This document shows positions 53,098-61,995 of a stretch of 64,000 bases of DNA, piece after piece (position 1 is the stretch's first letter; the number at the start of each line of letters is the position of its first letter). The notes beneath the pieces were generated by a model. That model saw nothing but the letters and a program-made list of their open reading frames with translations, did not search any database and was not told the origin of the DNA. This DNA comes from Leisingera sp. ANG1 (GTDB lineage Bacteria; Pseudomonadota; Alphaproteobacteria; Rhodobacterales; Rhodobacteraceae). The translations under genes were made by a program, and so were the position numbers. Where the stretch lies: contig NZ_AFCF02000016.1 of assembly GCF_000203975.2 (NCBI RefSeq), positions 62,001 through 126,000 of the forward strand, read 5' to 3'.

Positions 53098-54438
53098 ATG
53101 GAAACCGAAATCGTCACGATCCTGTTTGGATCCTTTCTTCTTCTGCTGCTTCTGGGCGCTCCGATCACCGTTGCGCTGGGGGTGTCGTCGCTGCTGTCAT
53201 TCCTCTATCTGGATGAAAACCCGATCAAATTTGTGCAGATCGCCTTTACATCTGTCGGCTCCTTCCCACTGATGGCGCTGCCTGCATTCATTCTGGCAGG
53301 CGCGCTGATGGAGGCTGCGGGGATATCCAAACGGCTCATTAACGTGGCCGAAAGCCTGGCTGGGCCATTCACCGGCGGCATTTCAGCGGCCACCGTGATG
53401 GCCTGCCTGTTCTTTGGTGCAATCTCCGGCTCCGGCCCGGCCACCACGGCGGCAGTCGGTATGCTGATGATCCCGGCAATGATCAACCGGGGCTATGAGA
53501 AGGGTTATGCTTCTGCGGTCACGGCGTCCTCCGGCGGTCTGGGCATCATCATCCCGCCGTCGATCCCGATGGTGATCTTTGGTATCGCAGCCCTGGGCAT
53601 GGCGCCGCCGCCGGAAGCGGTTGAGAAATTCGGCACCTTCCAGTCAGTGTCGATCTCGAAACTGTTCATTGCAGGTTTCGTGCCAGCCTTCCTGATTGCC
53701 ACAAGCCTTTTGATCCTGAACTTCTTCATGTCGAAGAAGCGCGGCTACAAGGGTTCTGCCGACGGCTGGTCGATCCGCAATGTCGGCTGTGAGATGTACC
53801 GCGGGTTCTGGTCGCTGATGGCGCCGCTGGTAATCCTGGGAGGTATCTACACTGGCTTCTTCACCCCGACCGAAGCGGCCATCGTGGCGATCTTCTATAC
53901 CCTTGTGATTGGTGTCTTCATTTACCGCGAACTGACCTGGTCGTCGCTGTTCCAATCGCTGGAGGCCACGACCTGGCTGACAGGGCGGGTGCTGCTGATC
54001 CTGTTCACGGCGACGGTGTTCGGCCGCCTGCTGGTGGAAAACCAGATCCCGGCAATGATTGCTGACAGCATGCTGAGCTTTACTCAGAATCTCTATGTGA
54101 TCTGGGCGCTGATCATCTTCTTCCTGCTTTTTGTCGGCATGTTCATGGAGACGCTGGCAACCATCCTGATCCTGGTGCCGGTGATGCTGCCGGTGGCCTA
54201 TTCTGTGGGCATCGACCCGATCCACTTTGGCGTGGTGATGGTCTGCACCTTGGGCATCGGCTTCCAGACGCCGCCTTTGGGGGAGAACCTGTTCATTGCC
54301 TCTGGCATCTCGAACATCTCGATTGAGACGATTTCGCTGCGGGCCCTGCCCTTTGCGGCTGTGAACACGATTGCGATCTTCATCATCGCCTTCTTCCCGG
54401 AAATCTCGCTGTGGCTGCCGCGGCTGTTCGGCTACTGA
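53098..54438 (+). CDS. TRAP transporter large permease, second system (DctM family)
   Basis: A 446-residue DctM protein. Family marks: FLLLLLLGAPITVALGVSSL, SFPLMALPAFILAGALMEAA, MACLFFGAISGSGPATTAAV, the substrate/ion signature SGGLGIIIPPSIPMVIFGI, and a C-terminal LGIGFQTPPLGENLFIASGI. A glycine-rich first cytoplasmic loop and 12 helices are consistent with the translocating subunit. It lies between the small permease and a universal stress protein gene. Confidence 0.94.
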   Translation: METEIVTILFGSFLLLLLLGAPITVALGVSSLLSFLYLDENPIKFVQIAFTSVGSFPLMALPAFILAGALMEAAGISKRLINVAESLAGPFTGGISAATVMACLFFGAISGSGPATTAAVGMLMIPAMINRGYEKGYASAVTASSGGLGIIIPPSIPMVIFGIAALGMAPPPEAVEKFGTFQSVSISKLFIAGFVPAFLIATSLLILNFFMSKKRGYKGSADGWSIRNVGCEMYRGFWSLMAPLVILGGIYTGFFTPTEAAIVAIFYTLVIGVFIYRELTWSSLFQSLEATTWLTGRVLLILFTATVFGRLLVENQIPAMIADSMLSFTQNLYVIWALIIFFLLFVGMFMETLATILILVPVMLPVAYSVGIDPIHFGVVMVCTLGIGFQTPPLGENLFIASGISNISIETISLRALPFAAVNTIAIFIIAFFPEISLWLPRLFGY

Positions 54439-54455
54439 TCTGAAAGGAGACTGGC

Positions 54456-54959
54456 ATGAAACCGATGATCACAAACATCCTGTTTGCCACCGACCTGTCG
54501 CACAACTCTACCTTGGCGCTGCGCCATGCGGCCAGCCTGGCGCATGCGACAGGAGCGGAGATCCACGTGCTGCATGTGAATGAGCCGATCTCAGAGGATG
54601 CGCGCATCACGTTTGAGATGTTCGTGCTGAACGATGAAACCCGCAAATCCGCGGCCAAACGGCGGCATGAGATGGTCAAGCAGATGCTGGCCGAGCGGCA
54701 GGCGCGGTTCTGGGCATCTTTTGAAGGCGACGAGGCCAAGATCCGCGATCAGGTCACCTCTGTCGAGGTGACCGACGGCCACCCGGCAGAGGTGATCCTG
54801 CGCCGTTCGGTCGAGTTAGGGTGCGACCTGATCGTGCTGGGGGCCCATGACCACGGGTTCTCCCATACGTTTCTGGGCACTGTGGCCAAACGGGTGCTGC
54901 GCCGCTCGCAGATCCCGACGCTGGTGGTGCCCTACCAGAACGGCGAGGACGAGGACTGA
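54456..54959 (+). CDS. universal stress protein (UspA family) linked to the TRAP operon
   Basis: A 167-residue UspA-domain protein: MITNILFATDLSHNSTLALR, then ASLAHATGAEIHVLHV, and the nucleotide-binding end VLGAHDHGFSHTFLGTVAKR with VLRRSQIPTLVVPYQ. The canonical G-2x-G-9x-G(S/T) ATP motif is imperfect (GAHD in place of GxxG, LGT retained). It starts 17 bases after the permease gene with AAAGGAGA as ribosome site, so it belongs to the operon. By analogy with TeaD of Halomonas it may modulate transport activity. Confidence 0.92.
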   Translation: MKPMITNILFATDLSHNSTLALRHAASLAHATGAEIHVLHVNEPISEDARITFEMFVLNDETRKSAAKRRHEMVKQMLAERQARFWASFEGDEAKIRDQVTSVEVTDGHPAEVILRRSVELGCDLIVLGAHDHGFSHTFLGTVAKRVLRRSQIPTLVVPYQNGEDED

Positions 54960-54968
54960 TCCTCCCCG

Positions 54969-55037
54969 CAGGCGGTTTCCCCTGGCCGCCTGCAAAGACC
55001 ATCCCTGCAACAGGTGTCAGCCCTTTGCAGGGATGGT
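54969..55037. terminator. two hairpins between convergent usp and mlrC-like genes
   Basis: GCAGGCGG (54969-54976) pairs with CCGCCTGC (54987-54994), 10 bases after the usp stop. A second, longer repeat, ACCATCCCTGCA (54999-55010) with TGCAGGGATGGT (55026-55037), overlaps the last codons of the convergent metallopeptidase gene. No T-run is seen. Together they probably block convergent read-through. Confidence 0.6.
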
Positions 55038-56513
55038 TCTGACGTCCGGGTGCAGGTTCTTGTACGGGAACCCGCCCAGATCACAGGGAAACACGCCCGG
55101 GGCCGCTACCGGAAAAACGGCGCTGCCAATGGGCTCAAAGTCAGCGCGGAAATGGGCAGTGCTTTTCACGCAGACCGTGCTGAAGGCCGCCGGGGCCAGC
55201 CCGATATGGGTGAAATGCGCCAAGTCGAGGCATTGGTTGCGGATGCTGGTAACAACCAGGGTGATGTCTGCGCTTGTCCCATGCAGCCGCAGCGCCGCTG
55301 CGGGACCCAGCTCCGCTACTCCGCCGCCATACATCTCACCGCTATAGCGGCAGCGGCCATCGCCAAGTGCCAGAACCTCGAACTTTGCTTCAAACGGCTG
55401 GTCGCCTTCTGCGCCTGAGCGTCCGCCAAGTGCTGTGCGGAAGATGCCGCCCTGCCCGGCTTCATGCGCCGCGGCGGCGGTTGCGGGGTCATGGAACAGT
55501 CCCATCAGAACGCCTTTTGCGCCTGCCTGTGCCAGTGCCGACAGCAGTCCGGTGGTGTCAGAGGTGCCGCCTGCGCCCGGATTGTCCTGCACATCCGCCA
55601 GCACAATCGGCATGCCTGCGCGCGGCTGGCAGGCAATCTCCGCCGCTTGCTGTGGCGTCAGCATCGGGTGGCTGAAGTGCGGTTCCAGCTCGGTAAACAG
55701 CCTGGCGATATGGTCCGCGGCTTGTGCCGCGGGGCCAGAAGTACGGGCATAGGCCACGCAAGAGGGCCGCGTATCCGGGAAATCCGCTGCGGTGAACCCC
55801 AGCGCGATGTCCGCCAGCACGCCCGCCTGCTCCAGAGGCGGCAGCGCGGCATAAAGCTCCCGCGCAGGTGTGGCGGTGGTGTATTGCGCATGCAGCGGGA
55901 TCAGGCAGTCCATCTGCCGGAAAGCCTTGTGCAGCCTGTCGCCCGCCAGAAGGTGCTGCAGCACCGGTACACAGCGGGCGCCGGTTTCCGCCATGTCGAG
56001 ATGCGGATAGGTGCGGTAGATGGCGATGTAATCGGCCCGTTCCACCGACGCCGCAGAGATATTGGCGTGCAGGTCGAGGCTGACCACGATGGGCAGATCC
56101 GGCCCGGCCCACGCGCGCACCCGGTCTAGCAGCTCCCCTTCGCCGTCGGGGTGGCTTTCGGTCACCATCGCACCGTGCAGTTCCAGGAAAATGCCATCAA
56201 GCGGGCCTGCCGCCTTAAGGCCTTCCAGAATTTTGGCACAGACGGTTTCAAAGGCCTCATCGGTGACATGCGCTGACGGCTCCGCTGCGCACCACAGGAT
56301 GGGGACGAGGTCCATCCCGGCCCCCGCTGCGGCCTCGGCAAAGCCTGCGATGGGCAGGTTCATGCCGCGGGTTTCGCGGATCACTTGCTCACCTTGCAGC
56401 ATGGCTGGCCAAGAATCCGCCATCTCGAATTCTGCCAGCCCGGCCTTGGTGGTGCCGAAGCAATTGGTTTCATGCTGAAAGCCTGCAATGGCAATCCGCG
56501 GTTTGGCCTGCAT
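55017..56513 (-). CDS. M81-family metallopeptidase (MlrC-like)
   Basis: A 498-residue protein of the M81 family, which includes MlrC, the peptidase that degrades linearised microcystin. Visible features: N-terminal IAIAGFQHETNCF, LHGAMVTESHPDGEGELL, SLDLHANISAASVERAD, YRTYPHLDMAETG (with SLDLHAN and PHxDxAETG metal/substrate residues), then LADVQDNPGAGGTSDTTGLL and C-terminal beta-rich domain. The start at 56513 (MQAKPRIA) follows GGAG; earlier ATGs are inside the previous gene. It is the last gene of the peptide importer operon, two bases after the amidohydrolase stop. Substrate is probably a small peptide or peptide-like molecule. Confidence 0.92.
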   Translation of the reverse strand: MQAKPRIAIAGFQHETNCFGTTKAGLAEFEMADSWPAMLQGEQVIRETRGMNLPIAGFAEAAAGAGMDLVPILWCAAEPSAHVTDEAFETVCAKILEGLKAAGPLDGIFLELHGAMVTESHPDGEGELLDRVRAWAGPDLPIVVSLDLHANISAASVERADYIAIYRTYPHLDMAETGARCVPVLQHLLAGDRLHKAFRQMDCLIPLHAQYTTATPARELYAALPPLEQAGVLADIALGFTAADFPDTRPSCVAYARTSGPAAQAADHIARLFTELEPHFSHPMLTPQQAAEIACQPRAGMPIVLADVQDNPGAGGTSDTTGLLSALAQAGAKGVLMGLFHDPATAAAAHEAGQGGIFRTALGGRSGAEGDQPFEAKFEVLALGDGRCRYSGEMYGGGVAELGPAAALRLHGTSADITLVVTSIRNQCLDLAHFTHIGLAPAAFSTVCVKSTAHFRADFEPIGSAVFPVAAPGVFPCDLGGFPYKNLHPDVRTIPAKG

Positions 56514-56515
56514 TG

Positions 56516-58138
56516 TCACTGCTCCTGCGTCCAGACGGTCTGCCCGCGGCGGATGGTGCGGGTGACTGTGGTGGTCTCGATCTGGTCCGGGTCGTCCAGC
56601 GGATTGCGGTTCAGAACCGCGAAATCCGCCAGCTTGCCCGGTTCGATGGAGCCACGGGTGTTTTCCTGGAAGACTTGCCAAGCGGCGTCGATGGTCTGGG
56701 CGCGCAGGGCCGACAGGGCGCTGATCCGCTGCGCCTCACCAAGCCGCCGCCCGCTGGCGGTCAGCCGGTTCACCGCGCAATGGGCCAGGTGGATGGGTCG
56801 CGTCGGCGTTACGGAGGCGTCGTTGTGGATGGTGTAGCGCACGCCAAACCGTTCAGCGGAGGCGCAGGGGGAAATCCGCTCTGCCCGCTCCGGCCCCAGG
56901 AAGGTGTCGTAATGGCGGTCGCCCCAGAAATGTACATGCGCCGGGAAGAAGCTGACGGTGATGCCAAGCTTTGCCATCTGCTGCAATTGGTCGTCGCGCA
57001 AGGCTTGCCCGTGGATGATGGTGTGGCGGTGATCTTCGCGGGGGTTGGCCTCCAGCGCGGCGGCCACTGCATCAATGAACATCTGCGCGCCTGCGTCGCC
57101 GTTGCAGTGGCAGTGGATTTGAAAACCCAGGTCGTGCAGCTTTTGGACCTCCGCCCGGTGTTCGGCGGCATCCGCGTATGACATCCCGCAGGGGTGCGCC
57201 GGGTCCACCGGCTTGTGATAAGGCGCGCTGAGCAATGCGGTCTGCAACTGGAACGCCCCATCGGTGAACAGCTTGCGCGGGCCAAGTGTGAAATGCGGAT
57301 TTCCGGGCCAGTCCAGCGCATCGGGGCCGCGGCTCAGCTCCGGCTCTAGTTCTCCGATCGGCAGCAGCATCAGGTCGTAGCCGGGATCCTGATCAGCAGG
57401 CAGCGAGGCGAAATGCTCCAGCATCTGCCGTGTGGCCCAGGCGTTCTGGGCGTAGGTGACGCCATACGCCAAGTACTCGTCGCGGCAGCTGTCGAACCCG
57501 GCCCAGAAGCGGTCGCGGTCGATCAGGAAATCGGTATCGCCCATCTCCCCCATCGCTGACAGGCCTTCGATCAGCCCGGTCAGCGCGCCGGTGTCCGGGT
57601 CGCGCCCGAAACGCCCGCCCAAGGGATCGGGCGTGTCCCGGTTGACGCCGCGGCGCTCCAGCGCCAGCGAATTGGCAGCGCCGTTGTGGCCGGAGGCATG
57701 AATGACCCAGACGGGATGCTCAGTTGAGACACTGTCCAGCTCGGCGCGTGTCGGCATCCGGCCTTCGGCAATCGCGGTGTTGTCGAACAGCACCCCCATC
57801 ACCCATTCCCCGGCAGGGGTTTCGGCTGTCTTGGCCCGCAGCCGGTCCAGCGCGGTTGGGATATCCGGGCAGTCGCCGCTGGGGGCAGAGGCCAGGTTGA
57901 CCCGGAACAGCCGGATGAAGCCGGGATCGGGAAAATGCCCGTGCGGGTCGATGAAGGCGGGGATCAGGGTCTGGCCCCTCAAATCCACCTCATCGGTGCC
58001 CGCAGGCATCCGCGCGCGCAGGTCCGCCTCAGCGCCAACAGCGCGGATGACTTCGCCTTCGGTCAGCACCGCCTGGGTGCAGGAATCGGCCGCGTCCATC
58101 GTCAGGACAGCGCCGTTGAAATACAATGTGCTGGTCAT
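56516..58138 (-). CDS. metal-dependent amidohydrolase (YtcJ-like)
   Basis: A 540-residue amidohydrolase-superfamily protein of the YtcJ/exoenzyme regulatory AepA-type branch. Metal-binding motif PAFIDPHGHFPDP, KLFTDGAFQLQ, FQIHCHCNGDAG (HxH), TIIHGQALRDDQL and the C-terminal Asp motif TIHNDASVTPT are visible. The family hydrolyses amide or cyclic C-N bonds. It lies between the ABC importer ATPase gene and the metallopeptidase gene. It probably acts on a cargo of the importer after uptake, although the family's true substrates are mostly unknown. No obvious signal peptide. Confidence 0.88.
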   Translation of the reverse strand: MTSTLYFNGAVLTMDAADSCTQAVLTEGEVIRAVGAEADLRARMPAGTDEVDLRGQTLIPAFIDPHGHFPDPGFIRLFRVNLASAPSGDCPDIPTALDRLRAKTAETPAGEWVMGVLFDNTAIAEGRMPTRAELDSVSTEHPVWVIHASGHNGAANSLALERRGVNRDTPDPLGGRFGRDPDTGALTGLIEGLSAMGEMGDTDFLIDRDRFWAGFDSCRDEYLAYGVTYAQNAWATRQMLEHFASLPADQDPGYDLMLLPIGELEPELSRGPDALDWPGNPHFTLGPRKLFTDGAFQLQTALLSAPYHKPVDPAHPCGMSYADAAEHRAEVQKLHDLGFQIHCHCNGDAGAQMFIDAVAAALEANPREDHRHTIIHGQALRDDQLQQMAKLGITVSFFPAHVHFWGDRHYDTFLGPERAERISPCASAERFGVRYTIHNDASVTPTRPIHLAHCAVNRLTASGRRLGEAQRISALSALRAQTIDAAWQVFQENTRGSIEPGKLADFAVLNRNPLDDPDQIETTTVTRTIRRGQTVWTQEQ

Positions 58139-58176
58139 GGTCTTTCAGATGTTGAGAGGTTTCGAGCGAAAGGCCT

Positions 58177-59100
58177 TCAGCCCAAGGGTGCCAGGCAGCG
58201 CAACCCGTGGCCGTTTTCGACCTCCCATTGCGGGGTTTGACTGCAGATCTCCTGGGCAAACGGGCAGCGTTCGCGGAATTCGCAGCCTTTGGGGCGGCGC
58301 AGCAGGCTGGGCGGCTCGCCTTTCAGCGCGATGCGCTCCAGCCGGGCGTCGGGGTCGGGTTCCGGGTTCGCGGACAAGAGGCAGCGGGTATAGGGATGGC
58401 GCGGCTCCTTGAAGATGGCCTCGGTGGTGCCTTCCTCGACCAGCCGGCCAAGGTACATGATGCCCATCCGGTCGGCCACATGGCGCACGACGTTCAGATT
58501 GTGGGTGATGATCACCATCGCCAGCCCCAGCCGTTCGCGCAGGTCGTTCATCAGGTTCAGAAGCTCTCCCTGCACCGACACATCGAGGCCCGCGGTGGGT
58601 TCATCCGCCAGGATCAGCTTGGGTTCCAGCGCCAGCGCGCGGGCGACGCCGACCCGGCGCGCCTGCCCTCCGGACAGCTGATAGGGATAGCGGTCGGCAA
58701 AATGCGCAGGCAGGTTCACCATCTCCAGCAGGCGCCTGGCCTCTGCGTCCAGATCGCGGTCCTTCATGCCCTGGATGCGATAGGGTTCGGTGATCAGGCT
58801 GCGGATCGTCAGGCGCGGCGACAGGCTGCCGACCGGATCCTGGAACATCATTGCGATGTCCTTGCGCAAGGGGCGCAGTTCGCGTTCCGAGGCACCGCGT
58901 ATCTCTCGCCCCTCGAAGGTGACGGAACCCTCCTGCGCCGGCGCCAGACCGGCAATTGCGCGGATCACCGTGGTCTTGCCGGAGCCGCTCTCACCCACCA
59001 GCGCGTAGGTCTCGCCCTGCTCCACGGTGAAGCTGACACCGGCGAGCACATTGACCGGGCCATAGCTGGTCTTGAGGTCTTTTACATCCAGCAGGCTCAT
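58177..59100 (-). CDS. peptide-type ABC transporter ATPase (OppF/DppF-like)
   Basis: A 307-residue ATPase: Walker A GESGSGKT, signature LSGGQARRVGVARALAL, Walker B LILADEPTAGLD, switch His in VIITHNLNVVRHV. The C-terminal oligopeptide extension contains HPYTRCLLSANPEPDPDARL and a Cys motif CEFRERCPFAQEIC, typical of DppF-like proteins that bind an iron-sulfur cluster in this tail. The start at 59100 (MSLLDVKDL) overlaps the DppD-like gene by four bases; a longer open frame to 59415 lies within that gene. Confidence 0.93.
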   Translation of the reverse strand: MSLLDVKDLKTSYGPVNVLAGVSFTVEQGETYALVGESGSGKTTVIRAIAGLAPAQEGSVTFEGREIRGASERELRPLRKDIAMMFQDPVGSLSPRLTIRSLITEPYRIQGMKDRDLDAEARRLLEMVNLPAHFADRYPYQLSGGQARRVGVARALALEPKLILADEPTAGLDVSVQGELLNLMNDLRERLGLAMVIITHNLNVVRHVADRMGIMYLGRLVEEGTTEAIFKEPRHPYTRCLLSANPEPDPDARLERIALKGEPPSLLRRPKGCEFRERCPFAQEICSQTPQWEVENGHGLRCLAPLG

Positions 59101-60077
59101 TCTGCGGCCTCCTTGTGGTTCAGCCAGCAGGCAGCGTGGTGACCGTTCTTGAGCTGATCGAGCGGTGGGACTTCCGCTGTGCAGCGCGGCATCGCCTGGT
59201 CGCAGCGGTCGCGGAAGATGCAGCCGCCGGGCAGGTTGGCGAGGTCCGGCACCTCTCCGGGGATCGTCGGCAGCACGCGGGCGCGCTCCTTGATGTGGCC
59301 CGGGTCGCAGTCGATCAGGCGGCGGGTGTAGGGGTGTTTGGGATCGTGGAAGATCTCGCGCACCTCGCCGCTTTCGACCACGGCGCCCGCATACATCACC
59401 ACCACCCGGTCGCAAAGCTCTGCAATCACCCCCAGATGGTGCGAAATGAACAGGATGGCGCAGTTGAATTCCTGTTGCAGCTCCTGCAGGCGCTCGATGA
59501 TCTGCACCTCCAGCGTGGCATCCAGCGCCGTGGTCGGCTCATCCGCGATCAGCAGGTCCGGTTCCGACATCAGCGCCATGGCGATGGCGATGCGCTGGCG
59601 CATGCCGCCGGAGAATTCGTGCGGAAACTGCGCCAGCCGCGCCTCAGGGTCAGGGATGCCCACCGCGCCGAGCATCTGCGCTGCGCGGGCGCGTTTTTCA
59701 GCCTTGGACGCTTTGGAGCGGTGCTGGATATCCAGCATCTGCTGGCCGATGGACAGAACCGGGTTGTGGGTCTGCATCGGGTCCTGAAACACGATGGAGA
59801 TATCGGCGCCGCGCAAGTTCCGCATCTTGCGTTCGGGCAATTGCAGCAAGTCTTCGCCCTTGAACCGCACCGCGCCCTGACGGAACCGGGTGTTCGGCGC
59901 GGTCAATCGCAGAATCGAGGAGATCAGGGTGGACTTGCCGCAGCCCGATTCCCCGACGATGCCGACAATCTCGCCCTTGCGCACATCAAAGGAGATATCG
60001 CGCAGGGCCTTCAGATCACCGCGGGCGGTCTCATAGTCAACGCTGAGGCGGTCGATTTCCAACAAGCTTTCAGTCAT
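59097..60077 (-). CDS. peptide-type ABC transporter ATPase (DppD/OppD-like)
   Basis: A 326-residue ATPase with Walker A GESGCGKST, the family insert FRQGAVRFKGEDLLQLPERK, signature FSGGMRQRIAIAMALMS, Walker B LLIADEPTTALD, and a C-terminal HPYTRRLIDCDP, GCIFRDRCDQAMPRC cysteine motif. It pairs with the DppF-like ATPase and overlaps the DppC-like permease gene by four bases. Importer of peptides or peptide-like amines. Confidence 0.94.
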   Translation of the reverse strand: MTESLLEIDRLSVDYETARGDLKALRDISFDVRKGEIVGIVGESGCGKSTLISSILRLTAPNTRFRQGAVRFKGEDLLQLPERKMRNLRGADISIVFQDPMQTHNPVLSIGQQMLDIQHRSKASKAEKRARAAQMLGAVGIPDPEARLAQFPHEFSGGMRQRIAIAMALMSEPDLLIADEPTTALDATLEVQIIERLQELQQEFNCAILFISHHLGVIAELCDRVVVMYAGAVVESGEVREIFHDPKHPYTRRLIDCDPGHIKERARVLPTIPGEVPDLANLPGGCIFRDRCDQAMPRCTAEVPPLDQLKNGHHAACWLNHKEAAE

Positions 60078-60931
60078 CGCTGTTTCCTCAATTTGGGGTC
60101 AACCACGTCGCGCAGGGACTCGCCCAGGAAGGTGAAGCCAAGGGTTGCCAGGATGATCGGCAGCCCGCCGCCCACCACCAACCAAGGGGTTTGGCGGATC
60201 AGCGAATAGCCGTCCTTCAGCAGTGCGCCCCAGCTGGGTGTCGGCGGTTTCACCCCGAGGCCGAGGAAGGACAGCCCCGCCTCCAGCGCGATCACGGTGG
60301 GAATGTCCATCGCCGCCAGCACCGCCAGAACGCCGACGATATTGGGCAGCATGTGCACGCCCAGAATACGCTTCATGCTGGCACCCATGGAGCGTTCGGC
60401 CAGGATGAACTCGGAATTGCGCAAGGTCAGCGTCTGGGTCCGCGCCACCCGGCCATAGGTCGGGATCGAGGTCGCCATCACCACAAACACCACAGTTTGC
60501 AGGCTTGGCCCCACCAACGCGACCACCGCCAGGGCAAACATCACGGTGGGAAAGGAGCGGATGGTGTCAAAGAACAGCATCAAGAGGTTGTCGAGCCATT
60601 TCGGCCCGTAACCGGCGATCATGCCCAGCGTCAGGCCAATGGCCATGGCGCCGAAGACAGCCGGCAGGGCAACCTGCAGCGCCACCTGGCCGCCCGCAAT
60701 CACGCGGGAAAACGTGTCGCGGCCCAGCTGGTCGGTGCCCAGAAGATGGGTCCATGACGGTCCCTGAAGCCGGTCCTTGATGTTCATGCCAACCGGATCG
60801 AAGGGCACGATCCAATAGGCAAAGATGGCGCAGAACACGATGGTGCCGACGATGATCAGCCCCATCAGCCCCAGCGGGTCGCGGGCGACGCCGTGGATGA
60901 TCTGGCCCAGTTCGGAACGGGATTTTGCCAT
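60074..60931 (-). CDS. peptide-type ABC permease (DppC/OppC-like)
   Basis: A 285-residue permease with an N-terminal helix, HLLGTDQLGRDTFSRVIAGG (the OppC periplasmic signature DxLGRD) and the EAA loop TLTLRNSEFILAERSMGASM, followed by VLAAMDIPTVIALEAGLSFL and SWGALLKDGYSLI. The ATG at 60931 is 14 bases after the DppB-like stop. Membrane partner of the DppB-like protein. Confidence 0.93.
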   Translation of the reverse strand: MAKSRSELGQIIHGVARDPLGLMGLIIVGTIVFCAIFAYWIVPFDPVGMNIKDRLQGPSWTHLLGTDQLGRDTFSRVIAGGQVALQVALPAVFGAMAIGLTLGMIAGYGPKWLDNLLMLFFDTIRSFPTVMFALAVVALVGPSLQTVVFVVMATSIPTYGRVARTQTLTLRNSEFILAERSMGASMKRILGVHMLPNIVGVLAVLAAMDIPTVIALEAGLSFLGLGVKPPTPSWGALLKDGYSLIRQTPWLVVGGGLPIILATLGFTFLGESLRDVVDPKLRKQR

Positions 60932-60945
60932 ATCTCACGCCCTCC

Positions 60946-61884
60946 TTATGCTGCTGTGCGGGCGCGGGGATCGAGCCAGGCGTTAATCAGGTCGGCCAGC
61001 GCGGTGGAGACCACAAACAGGCCGGTCGAGATCAGCACCGATCCCATCACGATCGGGTAGTTGCGGGTGGTGATGCTGTCGATAACCAGCTTGCCAAGGC
61101 CGGGGCGGGCAAAGACGATTTCGGCAAAGACGGCAGAGGACAAAAGGAAACCCATGCCGACGCCGATCACCGTGACCACCGGCAGGATGGCGATGCGCAG
61201 CGCATAGACCATCACAACCCGGCGTTCATGAATGCCAAAGGCGCGGGCGGTGCGGATGTGGCTCTCGCCCATTACCTCCAGCATCGAGGCGCGCACCAGC
61301 CGGGCGATATAGCCGACCCAGCTGAGGCCGATGGCAAAGGCGGGCAGCACCAGGTGGTCAAGGCGGCCCCAGAAACCCTCGCCTGCGCCGATGGCCGGGA
61401 ACCATTGCAGGTTCACCGCAAAGATCAGCAGCGATAGCAGCGCGACCACAAAGGCGGGCGCGGCAACGAAGCTCACCGAAATGGCCGCGGTAATCCTGTC
61501 GATCAGCGTATTGGGGTGCGCGGCAGCATAGGCGCCAAGCGCGATGCCCAGAGTGGCGGACCAGGCGATTGACCCCAGGATCAGCCACAGGGTGTGCGGC
61601 AGCTGTTCAAAGACAATGGCCGTCACCGAGCGGCCCGAGAACACGTCGATCCCCAGGTCGCCCTGCATCAGGTTGCCGTAGAAGATCAGCAGCTGTTTCC
61701 AGATAGGCTGGTCCAGCGCCAGTTCCGCCGTCAGCCGCGCCTGCAGCTCTGGCGTGGCGCGCGGGCCCAGCATGATCTGGACCGGATCGCCGGGCACGGC
61801 GCGGATCATCAGGAACATGACGGTGACCGCCACGATCAGGATCAGCAGTGCCAGCCCGAACCGCCGGATTGCATAAAGTAACAT
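60946..61884 (-). CDS. peptide-type ABC permease (DppB/OppB-like)
   Basis: A 312-residue permease beginning MLLYAIRRFGLALLILIVAV, a family-typical N-terminus, then FLMIRAVPGDPVQIMLGPRA, a large periplasmic loop, HLVLPAFAIGLSWVGYIARLVRASMLEV and the EAA region HIRTARAFGIHERRVVMVYA. A GGAG ribosome site sits ahead of the ATG at 61884; a longer open frame to 61929 has no such support. Confidence 0.92.
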   Translation of the reverse strand: MLLYAIRRFGLALLILIVAVTVMFLMIRAVPGDPVQIMLGPRATPELQARLTAELALDQPIWKQLLIFYGNLMQGDLGIDVFSGRSVTAIVFEQLPHTLWLILGSIAWSATLGIALGAYAAAHPNTLIDRITAAISVSFVAAPAFVVALLSLLIFAVNLQWFPAIGAGEGFWGRLDHLVLPAFAIGLSWVGYIARLVRASMLEVMGESHIRTARAFGIHERRVVMVYALRIAILPVVTVIGVGMGFLLSSAVFAEIVFARPGLGKLVIDSITTRNYPIVMGSVLISTGLFVVSTALADLINAWLDPRARTAA

Positions 61885-61924
61885 GGCCGCATGGCTCCCT
61901 TGTCTTCGCTGTGCGGATGAAAAC

Positions 61925-61986
61925 GGCACGGCTGCGCCGCATATTGCAGCCGTGCCAGGTCAGGCCCGGGGGGAGGACCGGGCCTG
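61925..61986 (-). terminator. two hairpins between the peptide SBP and permease genes
   Basis: GGCACGGCTGC (61925-61935) pairs with GCAGCCGTGCC (61946-61956), and CAGGCCCGG (61961-61969) pairs with CCGGGCCTG (61978-61986). Both are perfect and fill most of the 111-base gap after the SBP stop on the minus strand. Neither has a T-run. Same placement as the hairpins after the other SBP genes in this window. Confidence 0.7.
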
Positions 61987-61995
61987 CGGGGAGTG

